This document shows, one piece after another, positions 1 through 6,687 of a DNA stretch of 12,733 bases (within the stretch, counting starts at the first letter, position 1; every line of letters starts with the position of its first letter). The DNA is from Nitrospinota bacterium (GTDB taxonomy: Bacteria > Nitrospinota > Nitrospinia > Nitrospinales > VA-1): NCBI GenBank assembly GCA_002731985.1, contig PCCT01000098.1, positions 1 to 12,733 of the forward strand. Reading direction: 5' to 3'. The notes under the pieces were generated by a model. The model had not been told where the DNA came from. It saw nothing but the letters and a program-made list of their open reading frames with translations, and did no database searches. The position numbers and the translations under genes are program-made.

Positions 1-27
1 CCCAAACCTGAAACACACAAAAATCTC

Positions 28-888
28 ATGCTGAAACCTGAACTTTTACGAATCGAAAATCACCTCGGCGCTCTGATGGGAGAAAGAAATCCTCACAGTT
101 CTCCCGAATCTCTCAAGCGTTGTGCCGATTATATCGCGGATCAGTTTCGCCGCTCTCAACTGACGGTCCAGGAAGAGCAGGTTCCTTTTGAAGCCGGGGC
201 ATCAGACAATATTCTGGGATATAAAAAGGGGACTGCCGGTGACCTCGATCCGTTTGTCCTTGCCGCGCATTATGATACGGTTGAAGGGTCGCCCGGCGCT
301 GATGACAACGCAAGCGCTGTGGCGGCTCTACTGGAAACAGCCCATTGCCTGCAATCTGTTCCTCTCAAAACACCTCTGGTATTCGCCGCCTTCACGCTGG
401 AGGAATACGGATTCCTTGGAAGCCATCACCACATCGTAGAAGCTAAAAAAAATAACAAAGGATTCTGCGGGATGATCTCTCTGGAAATGGTGGGCTATCG
501 GGACAGTACACCCGGGTCGCAAAGTTATCCGGTTTATGTGGACCCCACCCGCTATCCGGACACAGGCGATTTTATAGCGGTGGTTGGCAACGAACCTTCG
601 TCAAAACTGGCTCACCAGATAACTGAGGGAATGCGTGACTCTGAACCCGCCCTGCCAATAGAACAACTCATCGTACCCGGACAGGGTGATGAGTTTACTG
701 AAGTTCGTTTGAGCGACCATTCTCCTTTTTGGGAACATGGCATTCCCGCTATCATGATTACCGATACCGCGTTCTTCAGAAACCCAAATTACCATCAGGC
801 CTCTGATACACTGGACACGCTCGACCTGGATTTCATCCGCGATACGACAGAGGCGGTGGTCGGGTTTCTAAAACGCCATCTGACTTGA
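28..888 (+). CDS. M28-family zinc-dependent aminopeptidase
   Basis: Predicted co-catalytic two-zinc exopeptidase of the M28 family (aminopeptidase Y/S type), which removes N-terminal residues from peptides. The metal centre is readable in order: His81 and Asp83 (AAHYDT), bridging Asp92 (GADDN), catalytic-base and ligand pair Glu125-Glu126 (TLEEYG), Glu153 (SLEMVGY), and His256 (NYHQASDT). Asp230-His231 (SDHSPF) is another family hallmark. The length of 286 aa suits a single-domain M28 enzyme. No signal peptide or membrane segment is visible from this start, so a cytoplasmic location is inferred. The start is uncertain: the ATG at 28 has no SD, and the frame is open back to base 1, so the true N-terminus may lie outside the window. 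The gene is followed by a decayed AsmA fragment, so neither operon membership nor substrate can be deduced. The family call is strong; substrate specificity is unknown. Confidence 0.88.
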   Translation: MLKPELLRIENHLGALMGERNPHSSPESLKRCADYIADQFRRSQLTVQEEQVPFEAGASDNILGYKKGTAGDLDPFVLAAHYDTVEGSPGADDNASAVAALLETAHCLQSVPLKTPLVFAAFTLEEYGFLGSHHHIVEAKKNNKGFCGMISLEMVGYRDSTPGSQSYPVYVDPTRYPDTGDFIAVVGNEPSSKLAHQITEGMRDSEPALPIEQLIVPGQGDEFTEVRLSDHSPFWEHGIPAIMITDTAFFRNPNYHQASDTLDTLDLDFIRDTTEAVVGFLKRHLT

Positions 889-902
889 ACAGTTACTTAT
901 GA

Positions 903-1378
903 AACAAGACTCAGAATAGGAAAACACCCCTGACGTTGTCACGCATTCTCAAGACACCGATAAATATCCAACGTATCGATCTTAGCCTGTTGCACGGAGT
1001 GAGCCTCAACAAACTCGGGCGGGGAACGAATAGCTCTATCATCAGCATTGACCGTGTCGTTCTCGATTATGACCTCACCCAACTCATGCGGGGTGAGCTT
1101 GTCATTAACCAAATCATCGTTGACCAACCTGCCGTTCACGCCATTTCAAAAAACGGGACATGGAATTTTCAACCTCTGCTGGAACTCGGTGGAGCCGACG
1201 GATCTCCAAAAAAGCAGGACGATAAACCAGCGAATACTCCTCCCATCCCGTTCGCGATTAATTAAAAAAACTGGCGATAAAAAGTATCTCGCTCAATCTT
1301 GATATGGGCGGTCAAGTGACAAAAAAAATTCCTGTCACCAACTTGCACGAGGTCTTATTAAACATGATGATTCCCTAA
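903..1378 (+). pseudogene. AsmA-family N-terminal remnant, truncated and frameshifted
   Basis: A TTG at 936 opens a 109-codon frame (stop 1263-1265) that reads like the part of an AsmA domain just after its membrane anchor. It includes INIQRIDLSLLHG, IDRVVLDYDLTQLMRGEL, IIVDQPAVHAI and NGTWNFQPLLEL. No initiator Met or N-terminal membrane helix precedes it; the frame is open only back to 903. After the stop, a second frame continues in the AsmA style as KLAIKSISLNLDMGG and ends at TAA 1376-1378. Adding one T next to the A run at 1264-1270 joins the two as PFAINLKKLAIKSIS, so a single-base deletion is the simplest explanation. The intact family spans several hundred residues and acts in the periplasm on outer-membrane assembly or lipid transport. 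Both the anchor and most of the C-terminus are absent here. A sequencing error at the homopolymer could explain the frameshift but not the missing ends. Confidence 0.72.
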
Positions 1379-1482
1379 AAACATTAGACGGCATGTACAC
1401 ATAAAGATTAATACGAATTTAAGTTAAAATCACATATATAATTTAGTCGTACGAAAACACCTGCAATCCGGTCAGTTAAGGA

Positions 1483-1494
1483 TCATTATAATGA
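1483..1494. repeat. 12-bp perfect palindrome TCATTATAATGA
   Basis: The sequence equals its own reverse complement and includes a TATAAT hexamer (1487-1492). It lies about 175 bp upstream of the hflK start. Such a site could bind a dimeric regulator; its AT-rich character vaguely recalls Fur-type operators but does not match that consensus. No regulator gene is nearby. Confidence 0.35.
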
Positions 1495-1496
1495 AG

Positions 1497-1522
1497 CCAG
1501 GAAAACAAATCCCTTGTCCTGG
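1497..1522. repeat. Small bulged inverted repeat (CCAGGA / TCCTGG)
   Basis: CCAGGA (1497-1502) pairs with TCCTGG (1517-1522). After an AAA bulge, CAA pairs with TTG around an ATCCC loop. No T-run follows on either strand, so an intrinsic terminator is unlikely. It begins three bases after the TCATTATAATGA palindrome, so both may belong to one control region. Confidence 0.3.
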
Positions 1523-1596
1523 CAAAATGCACACCAAGTTTTCTTTCAAAAATATCAGCAAAAATTTTTCTCTCAATCTTATCCTTCTAGGGTATA

Positions 1597-1625
1597 TTGA
1601 CATTGTATATGCAGTTTGTTAGCGT
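1597..1625 (+). promoter_or_regulatory. Candidate sigma-70 promoter for hflKC
   Basis: A consensus -35 TTGACA (1597-1602) is followed after 17 bp by TAGCGT (1620-1625), which matches only the key TA...T positions of a -10. The predicted start would leave a leader of about 35 nt before the hflK ATG. The weak -10 keeps confidence low; the TATAAT at 1487-1492 is an alternative. Confidence 0.33.
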
Positions 1626-1666
1626 AGCTCGATCAGCACTAGAATTAATAACTACTGGAAAAAACG

Positions 1667-2713
1667 ATGCCTTGGGACGACTTACACGAATCTAAAGGAC
1701 CTGGTGAACGGGGTGGCGGAGGTCAGGGCGGGGGACCGACCAACAAACCCCCCTTTGATATCCCTCAAATCAAGGTCCCAAAATTTAAACCTTCCATATT
1801 CTGGATAATAGTCGGACTGCTGTTACTGGTCTGGATTATTCCGGGAACGTTTTACTTTGTTGAACCGGACGAAGAAGGGGTCGTTGTGACCTTCGGGGAT
1901 TTTTCCCGAATCACCACACCCGGAATGCATTTCAAATTCCCTTCTCCCATCGAACATGTGAGCACTCCAAAAGTAAAAAAAATCCGTCGCGCGGAGATCG
2001 GATTCCGCACGGTACAGGGCGGGTCTTTGCAAAAGGTTCCTGCTGAATCACTTATGCTCACAGGTGACCAGAATATAATCGACATCAATCTCGTTGTTCA
2101 ATACAGGGTGATGGATTCAGTGTCTTACCTGTTCAATGTCAGGCGGGTGCACAAGCTGGTCCGGAACGTTTCTGAAACAGTCATTCGCGGAATAGTCGGT
2201 AGCAGAAAGATTGACGAGGCGTTGACAACAGGTAAAGCGGTAATTCAATTGAATGCTCAGGAACAAATTCAGAAACTGCTGGACAAACATAAGTCTGGCA
2301 TCCAGATCGTGACCATCCAATTGCAGGATGTCCACCCACCTGAACAAGTGGCAGCAGCGTTTAAAGACGTTGTGTCTGCGCGCGAAGATAAAGAGCGAAT
2401 GATCAATGAAGCACAGGGATATCGTAACGCGGTGATTCCCGAGGCTCGTGGGCAGGCCGCTCAAATCGTCAGGGCTTCTGAAGCCTATCGCCAGGAAAAG
2501 ATCAGTCAAGCTGAGGGTGATGCCCAACGATTCATGTCGCAATATAACGAATATATAAAAGCGCCGAGCATTACTCGAAAACGGCTTTATCTGGATACTA
2601 TGGAAGAAGTTCTGCCTTCCATGCAAAAATTTATAATGGGAAACAATAAACAGGGCGTTCTGCCGATTCTTCCGTTGAAACCGGGAGCACTTGACAGCGT
2701 AACCGGGCGATAA
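1667..2713 (+). CDS. hflK: HflK, SPFH-domain membrane protein (FtsH modulator)
   Basis: HflK and HflC form a large inner-membrane assembly that in characterised bacteria encloses the FtsH protease and limits its access to membrane substrates. The 348-aa product starts with the typical MPWD sequence, then a glycine-rich segment (about residues 11-24), a Pro/Lys stretch, and one membrane helix (about 44-64). Next comes the SPFH/band-7 domain from EPDEEGVVVTFG, with TPGMHFKFPSPIE near residues 89-101. The charged, Ala/Gln/Glu-rich segment after about residue 230 (VVSAREDKERMINEAQGYRN) is the expected long helix or coiled coil, and the tail (LPILPL) is HflK-like. The ATG at 1667 has only a weak purine-rich stretch (TGGAAAAAA) upstream, but the MPWD start supports it. 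hflC follows after 6 bp, so the two are almost certainly co-transcribed. No ftsH or hflX is in the window. Confidence 0.95.
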   Translation: MPWDDLHESKGPGERGGGGQGGGPTNKPPFDIPQIKVPKFKPSIFWIIVGLLLLVWIIPGTFYFVEPDEEGVVVTFGDFSRITTPGMHFKFPSPIEHVSTPKVKKIRRAEIGFRTVQGGSLQKVPAESLMLTGDQNIIDINLVVQYRVMDSVSYLFNVRRVHKLVRNVSETVIRGIVGSRKIDEALTTGKAVIQLNAQEQIQKLLDKHKSGIQIVTIQLQDVHPPEQVAAAFKDVVSAREDKERMINEAQGYRNAVIPEARGQAAQIVRASEAYRQEKISQAEGDAQRFMSQYNEYIKAPSITRKRLYLDTMEEVLPSMQKFIMGNNKQGVLPILPLKPGALDSVTGR

Positions 2714-2719
2714 TCGATC

Positions 2720-3568
2720 ATGAAACAAAATGGACTTATTATAGGGTTGGTACTGGTCGCTTCAATCATGTCGACCTCGATATTCACTGTGCACCTGACA
2801 CAAACGGCTGTTCTGCTCGAACTGCAAAAGCCTAAGGAAATTATTACCGAACCTGGATTGTATTTCAAAATTCCGGTCATGCAAAAGGTTCGTTTTTTTT
2901 CCAAGCAACTGCTGGATAACGATTCACCGCCTACCGAAGTCATCACGCGGGATAAAAAGAACCTGCTGATTGATAATTTTTCTTTGTATCGCATTACCGA
3001 TCCATTGAAGTTTCTGGAAACAGTGCGCTCTGAAAACGGTGCCCGTGCCCGACTCGATGATATCGTCTACTCTGAACTTCGCGTTGAGATAGGTACTCAC
3101 GACCTCCACGATATCGTTACCGAAAACAGGGAAACAATTATGGACAAGGTGACAAGGGAAGCGAACAAAAAAGCCGCCGAGTATGGAATTGAAATGGCCG
3201 ATGTCCGGATTAAGCGGATTGACCTGCCGCCGGAAATCGCAAATTCAATCTTCAACCGCATGCGCACAGAGCGTCAGCGTATCGCGATGGAATACCGGTC
3301 GGAAGGAAAAGAAGAATCCACCAAGATTCGCGCGGAAACAGACAAGGAAAAAACAATCCTTATTGCTGAAGCCTACAAGCAGGAACAAACCGTTCGTGGT
3401 GAAGGCGATGGACAAGCAACGAAGATATACGCGGAAGCATTTGAAAGAGATCCTAAGTTTTATTCCTTCATTCGTTCCATGGAGGCTTACAAAAAATCTT
3501 TAAAATCAGATACCACCATCCTTTTATCTGAAGATTCTGAATTCTTGAGATTCCTGAATAAAAAATAA
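2720..3568 (+). CDS. hflC: HflC, SPFH-domain partner of HflK
   Basis: Partner of HflK in the membrane microdomain complex that modulates FtsH. The 282-aa product has an N-terminal membrane helix (about residues 6-24) and then the SPFH domain: TQTAVLLELQKP, EPGLYFKIPVMQ, and the VITRDKKNLLIDNFSLYRI core. A conserved ADVRIKRIDLPPEI segment precedes a long charged helix (MRTERQRIAMEYRSEGKEE, then EAYKQEQTVRGEGDGQATKI). The C-terminus (FIRSMEAYKKSL...LSEDSEFLRFL) matches the HflC signature and separates it from HflK. Length is slightly below the roughly 290-335 aa typical of the family, with no sign of truncation. Only 6 bp separate it from hflK and no clear SD is visible, so translation may depend on that of hflK. 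trkA lies 98 bp downstream. Confidence 0.95.
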   Translation: MKQNGLIIGLVLVASIMSTSIFTVHLTQTAVLLELQKPKEIITEPGLYFKIPVMQKVRFFSKQLLDNDSPPTEVITRDKKNLLIDNFSLYRITDPLKFLETVRSENGARARLDDIVYSELRVEIGTHDLHDIVTENRETIMDKVTREANKKAAEYGIEMADVRIKRIDLPPEIANSIFNRMRTERQRIAMEYRSEGKEESTKIRAETDKEKTILIAEAYKQEQTVRGEGDGQATKIYAEAFERDPKFYSFIRSMEAYKKSLKSDTTILLSEDSEFLRFLNKK

Positions 3569-3656
3569 AAACGATCACTGGACGACCCTGTCCTTATGCG
3601 CCCTTGCTATTTTGATCAACCGGGGGTTCAAGCCGGACCCTGCCATTTACCCAGTT

Positions 3657-3662
3657 TATACT
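3657..3662 (+). promoter_or_regulatory. Candidate -10 (TATACT) immediately before trkA
   Basis: TATACT lies four bases before the trkA ATG at 3667 and no SD is present. If used, transcription would begin at or very near the start codon, giving a leaderless mRNA. No good -35 is visible at the proper distance, so this remains weak. The alternative is read-through from hflKC across the 98-bp gap. Confidence 0.22.
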
Positions 3663-3666
3663 CATT

Positions 3667-5031
3667 ATGAGAATTCTGATCGTTGGAGCGGGCATCGTTG
3701 GCACTAACCTGGCCCAAGAGCTTTCCCAGGAAGGCCATGACATCGCCATCATTGACGAAGATCCTGAAAAAATTCGCCGTATCTCAGATACGCTGGATGT
3801 AATGTCGGTCCGCGGCAATGCCTGCCTGCCTAGTGTCCTGATGAAAGCCGGAATCCGCAATATGGAGATGGTGATCGCCGTCACCAACAAGGACGAGATC
3901 AACATGATGGTCTGTTTCCTAGCCTCCAAGTTCAAGATCCAAAAGCGATTCGCCCGCCTTCGCAGTATGGAATTCACAGGACCCGGTCAGGTCTTCCCGT
4001 CGGAAGAATTGTTCATTGACCACGCGATTAATCCGGGAGAAATCATTATTGACACGGTCATTAAACTCCTGGAAACACCGGGAGCGGTGAACGTGGCGGA
4101 GTTTGCTCAAGGCAGGGTATTATTGCGCGAATTTGATCTTCCGGAAAATGCTCCCCTGACGGGGAAAAGCATTAAGGAACTTGCCAGTATCTCGGATCTG
4201 GACTTAATCCTCATCGTTGCTATCGTACGCGGGGGGAAACTCATCATCCCCAAACCGGAAGATATTCTGCAAACAGGCGATAGAATTTACACGATGGTGT
4301 ATAAAGAATTCCTGCCGTTTTTATTGCCAATGCTAAATAAGACTGTCGATGCGGTAGAAAAAATTGTCATCTTCTCAGCCAACCGTGTATCAATCAACCT
4401 CGCCAAGGAATTAGAGGAAATCGTAAAGGACGTATGCATTATTGAACCATCGCGCGATGCCGCACATAAAGCTGTTGACACGCTCAGAAAAACCCTGGTG
4501 CATCATGGCACTGGAACCGATCTCAACCTGTTCAATGATATCAATATGAAGGATGCCGACTTTTTCATGGCACTTTCCGATGATGACGAAAATAATATCC
4601 TGGCGGCTCTTCTGGCAAAAAAATACGGCGCGAAACGCGCACTGGTAATCACCAACGATCCTGAATACCTGCCTATCCTGGATTCCATCGGTATGGACAT
4701 CACGATTAACCCGCGACTGATCACCGTCAGTGCGATTCTAAAACATTTGCGCAAGGGTGGCGTGATTTCGGTATTCAAGCTCATCGAAAACGCGGAGGTG
4801 ATGGAACTGGTCGTGGATGCCAACTCAACCATTGCTGGAAACAAAATCTCCAAGTTGAAGTTCCCTAAAGATGCCATCATCGGGGCCGTCCTTCGCCAGG
4901 ATGAAATGATGGTGCCCGACGATGAACTCACTATTCTGGAAGGCGACTCTGTCATTGTCGTTGCTTTGAGTTCGGCAATCGACAAAATCGAAAAACTTTT
5001 CGGACGAAAAAGACACTTTTTCCGCTTCTGA
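3667..5031 (+). CDS. trkA: TrkA, NAD-binding regulatory subunit of Trk potassium uptake
   Basis: Cytoplasmic peripheral subunit that gates the TrkH channel in response to nucleotides. The 454-aa length and tandem architecture fit full-length TrkA: RCK_N (1-120), TrkA_C (about 145-220), a second RCK_N (232-350) and a second TrkA_C (about 367-445). The first Rossmann fold has GAGIVG (residues 7-12) and acidic residues after beta-2 (IIDED, Asp30), as expected for NAD(H). In the second, the equivalent loop reads FSANRVS (236-242) and lacks the glycine pattern, so this half may not bind dinucleotide canonically. The later motif MALSDDDENNILAALLAKK is typical. The ATG at 3667 is chosen because it leads directly into the first beta strand (MRILIVGAG); no SD is seen. 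The stop codon overlaps the trkH start (TGATG), indicating translational coupling. Confidence 0.95.
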   Translation: MRILIVGAGIVGTNLAQELSQEGHDIAIIDEDPEKIRRISDTLDVMSVRGNACLPSVLMKAGIRNMEMVIAVTNKDEINMMVCFLASKFKIQKRFARLRSMEFTGPGQVFPSEELFIDHAINPGEIIIDTVIKLLETPGAVNVAEFAQGRVLLREFDLPENAPLTGKSIKELASISDLDLILIVAIVRGGKLIIPKPEDILQTGDRIYTMVYKEFLPFLLPMLNKTVDAVEKIVIFSANRVSINLAKELEEIVKDVCIIEPSRDAAHKAVDTLRKTLVHHGTGTDLNLFNDINMKDADFFMALSDDDENNILAALLAKKYGAKRALVITNDPEYLPILDSIGMDITINPRLITVSAILKHLRKGGVISVFKLIENAEVMELVVDANSTIAGNKISKLKFPKDAIIGAVLRQDEMMVPDDELTILEGDSVIVVALSSAIDKIEKLFGRKRHFFRF

Positions 5032-6503
5032 TGAATATCCTTGCGATTTTCAACGTAGTTGGAGTTCTCCTCCTCCTCCTTTCAGGACTACTCGTCCTGC
5101 CCATAGGTATATCGTTTTACTACGACTACCAGTCCCTGCCTGGATTCATGACAGAGACACAAGCGTTTACCCTGACCCTTGTGGTGTCATTTTTGATCGG
5201 CCTGACGTTGTGGAAAATTCTGCCATCGGGTGTCGAAAAACTGAGAGACAGGGAAGGGTTTGCGATTGTCGCGTTATCGTGGATAGCCGTCGCATTGGCT
5301 GGCGCTTTCCCCTATTACCTGTCAGGGGCTTGTCCCGATTTCATAGATGCCTTCTTTGAAAGTATGAGTGGGTTCACCACTACAGGGGCGACGATCCTCA
5401 CGGATATCGATTCGTTGCCGCGCGGAGTTCTTTTCTGGAGAAGCCTGACTCAGTGGTTGGGAGGAATGGGAATCATTCTACTTTCCATGGCGATTTTTCC
5501 CGCACTGGGAATTGGTAGCGCACATTTGTTCAAGGCCGAGGTCCCTGGCGGTGTCACCGTGGAGCGCATGCAACCCCGACTCGCGGAAACAGCAAAAATT
5601 TTATGGAAAACCTATGTCGTATTGACCGTATTTGAGTTAATTCTCCTGACATTAGGGGGGGTGGCGTTTTTCGATGCTCTTTGCCACAGCCTTTCCACTG
5701 TCGCTACAGGCGGATTTTCCACTCACAACGCGAGCATCGGCTATTTTAACAGCGGCTATGTGGAATCCATCTCCATCCTGTTCATGTTTCTTGGCGGGAT
5801 CAGCTTTGCTCTCCATTACCAACTGATCAACGGAAATTTCGCGACCGTGTTCAAAAATCCTGAATTGCGTTTTTACAGCACGATGATTGTCATCGGCATT
5901 GCCTTGGCAACCTGGGGACTCGCCTCCTCCAGACCAGACCTGACTTTGGACGAATCGTTTCGCAAGGCCGCATTCAATATTGTTTCCATCAATACGACTT
6001 CTGGTTTCGTAACGGACGATTTCAATGCCTGGCCCAATTTTCTAAGAATATTTATGCTGGTGATCATGATGGTCGGCGGCTGTTCCGGTTCAACCAGCGG
6101 ATCGTTAAAAGCAATCCGCTTTATCATCCTGTTCAAAATCATCCGCAGGGAACTGAAAAAGCTGGTCCATCCTCGAGCGATCTTTCATGTGAAAGTAGCT
6201 GGGAAATCTGTCAAACCCGATGACCTGACTAATGTGGTCGCCCTCACCTGTTTTTTTATGGGATTCGCAACCTTGGGCTGTATCCTTCTGTCCCTGATGG
6301 GAGTCGATCTGCCCACTGCGATATCTGCATCAATAGCTTGCCTTTTCAATATCGGCCCCGGATTGGGCCAAGTGGGAGCCATGGGAACTTATGCCGATAT
6401 CCCATTCATGGGCAAAGGTATCCTCATTACTTTCATGCTAATGGGAAGGTTGGAAATATTTGGTATCATGCTGCTTTTCCTGCCCATGGCGTGGCGTAAA
6501 TAA
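5031..6503 (+). CDS. trkH: TrkH, potassium-uptake channel subunit
   Basis: Integral inner-membrane K+ channel of the Trk/Ktr/HKT superfamily, which works with TrkA. The 490-aa protein is hydrophobic throughout and contains four membrane-pore-membrane repeats. Each has a recognisable selectivity-filter segment: SGFTTTGAT (113-121), ATGGFSTH (225-232), TTSGFVTDD (322-330) and NIGPGLGQVG (440-449). The conserved glycine occurs in all four, consistent with a K+-selective pore. The segment GGCSGSTSGSLKAIR (349-363) after repeat three is characteristic of TrkH, where it forms part of the intramembrane gating loop. The C-terminal GRLEIFGIMLLFLP is also typical. Its start overlaps the trkA stop by one base and no SD is visible, so translation is probably coupled to trkA. 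Together trkAH form a complete Trk uptake module. Confidence 0.95.
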   Translation: MNILAIFNVVGVLLLLLSGLLVLPIGISFYYDYQSLPGFMTETQAFTLTLVVSFLIGLTLWKILPSGVEKLRDREGFAIVALSWIAVALAGAFPYYLSGACPDFIDAFFESMSGFTTTGATILTDIDSLPRGVLFWRSLTQWLGGMGIILLSMAIFPALGIGSAHLFKAEVPGGVTVERMQPRLAETAKILWKTYVVLTVFELILLTLGGVAFFDALCHSLSTVATGGFSTHNASIGYFNSGYVESISILFMFLGGISFALHYQLINGNFATVFKNPELRFYSTMIVIGIALATWGLASSRPDLTLDESFRKAAFNIVSINTTSGFVTDDFNAWPNFLRIFMLVIMMVGGCSGSTSGSLKAIRFIILFKIIRRELKKLVHPRAIFHVKVAGKSVKPDDLTNVVALTCFFMGFATLGCILLSLMGVDLPTAISASIACLFNIGPGLGQVGAMGTYADIPFMGKGILITFMLMGRLEIFGIMLLFLPMAWRK

Positions 6504-6506
6504 GAT

Positions 6507-6535
6507 TTGATTTTACACATAGATTGTCTTAAGAT
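6507..6535 (+). promoter_or_regulatory. Candidate sigma-70 promoter for oadABG
   Basis: TTGATT (6507-6512) and TAAGAT (6530-6535) are spaced by exactly 17 bp; each matches four of six consensus bases. It begins just after the trkH stop codon. The predicted transcription start near 6542 would give an untranslated leader of about 145 nt ahead of oadA. Confidence 0.42.
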
Positions 6536-6541
6536 TCCCGG

Positions 6542-6687
6542 GTTCCCGGTATAGGTGTATAGGTTGCCTGGCATTTAGGTTGTTAGATTCAACCCTGCCG
6601 ATGCACCGGTACCTGTGTGGTCAAGCGAGTTTAAAGCTCAATCCAACCAACTCCCCATTTGGGGAATGCTATTAAGGGTTCCGAAAT
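6542..6687 (+). promoter_or_regulatory. Repeat-rich leader of oadA with alternative pairings
   Basis: The stretch from just upstream of this leader into it is dense in short repeats: tandem TTCCCGG (6535-6541 and 6543-6549), TATAGG twice with a TG between (6550-6563), and AGGTTG twice (6561-6566 and 6577-6582). GGTTG (6578-6582) can form a hairpin with CAACC (6590-6594) across a 7-nt loop. AACCCT (6591-6596), which overlaps that hairpin arm, is the exact reverse complement of AGGGTT (6675-6680), which contains the SD core. The two pairings exclude each other. A further stem TCCCC/GGGGA (6652-6656 with 6661-6665, loop ATTT) lies just before the SD. This resembles an SD-sequestering switch, but it does not match a riboswitch class I know, and six base pairs could arise by chance. 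Confidence 0.33.
6674..6678 (+). promoter_or_regulatory. Shine-Dalgarno site (AAGGG) of oadA
   Basis: AAGGG lies nine bases before the ATG at 6688, a normal spacing. It is the only convincing SD among the genes whose starts are visible here, and it decides the oadA start. Confidence 0.6.

Larger units (their letters stand above)
1379..1666. other. AT-rich intergenic region upstream of hflK
   Basis: These 288 bases separate the AsmA remnant from hflK. No recognisable gene is present. Visible are perfect TATAAT hexamers at 1437-1442 and 1487-1492 without convincing -35 partners, a 12-bp palindrome, a bulged hairpin, and a TTGACA followed by a weak -10. Two overlapping short open frames, 1442-1600 (no start codon) and 1491-1622 (43 codons from ATG), have no recognisable family. 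The region probably contains the hflKC promoter. Confidence 0.6.

Noticed and set aside
4-42. 9-nt direct repeat AAACCTGAA, 30 bp apart, spanning the M28 start
   Set aside because: In frame and suggestive of a small duplication, but too short to distinguish from chance.
899-919. ATG at 899 (MKQDSE, then stop) as the original AsmA start
   Set aside because: It is in a different frame from the remnant and too short to identify.
2117-2728. Long minus-strand open frame (203 codons) opposite hflK
   Set aside because: It lies antisense to a clearly conserved gene and its translation resembles no known family; it is a shadow of hflK codon usage.
3569-3666. GGTTCAAGCC sequence resembling a tRNA T-loop between hflC and trkA
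   Set aside because: No pairing T-stem, acceptor stem or anticodon arm can be assembled around it.
4503-4985. Minus-strand open frame (160 codons) opposite trkA
   Set aside because: Ser/Ile/Arg-rich, low-information translation, entirely antisense to trkA.
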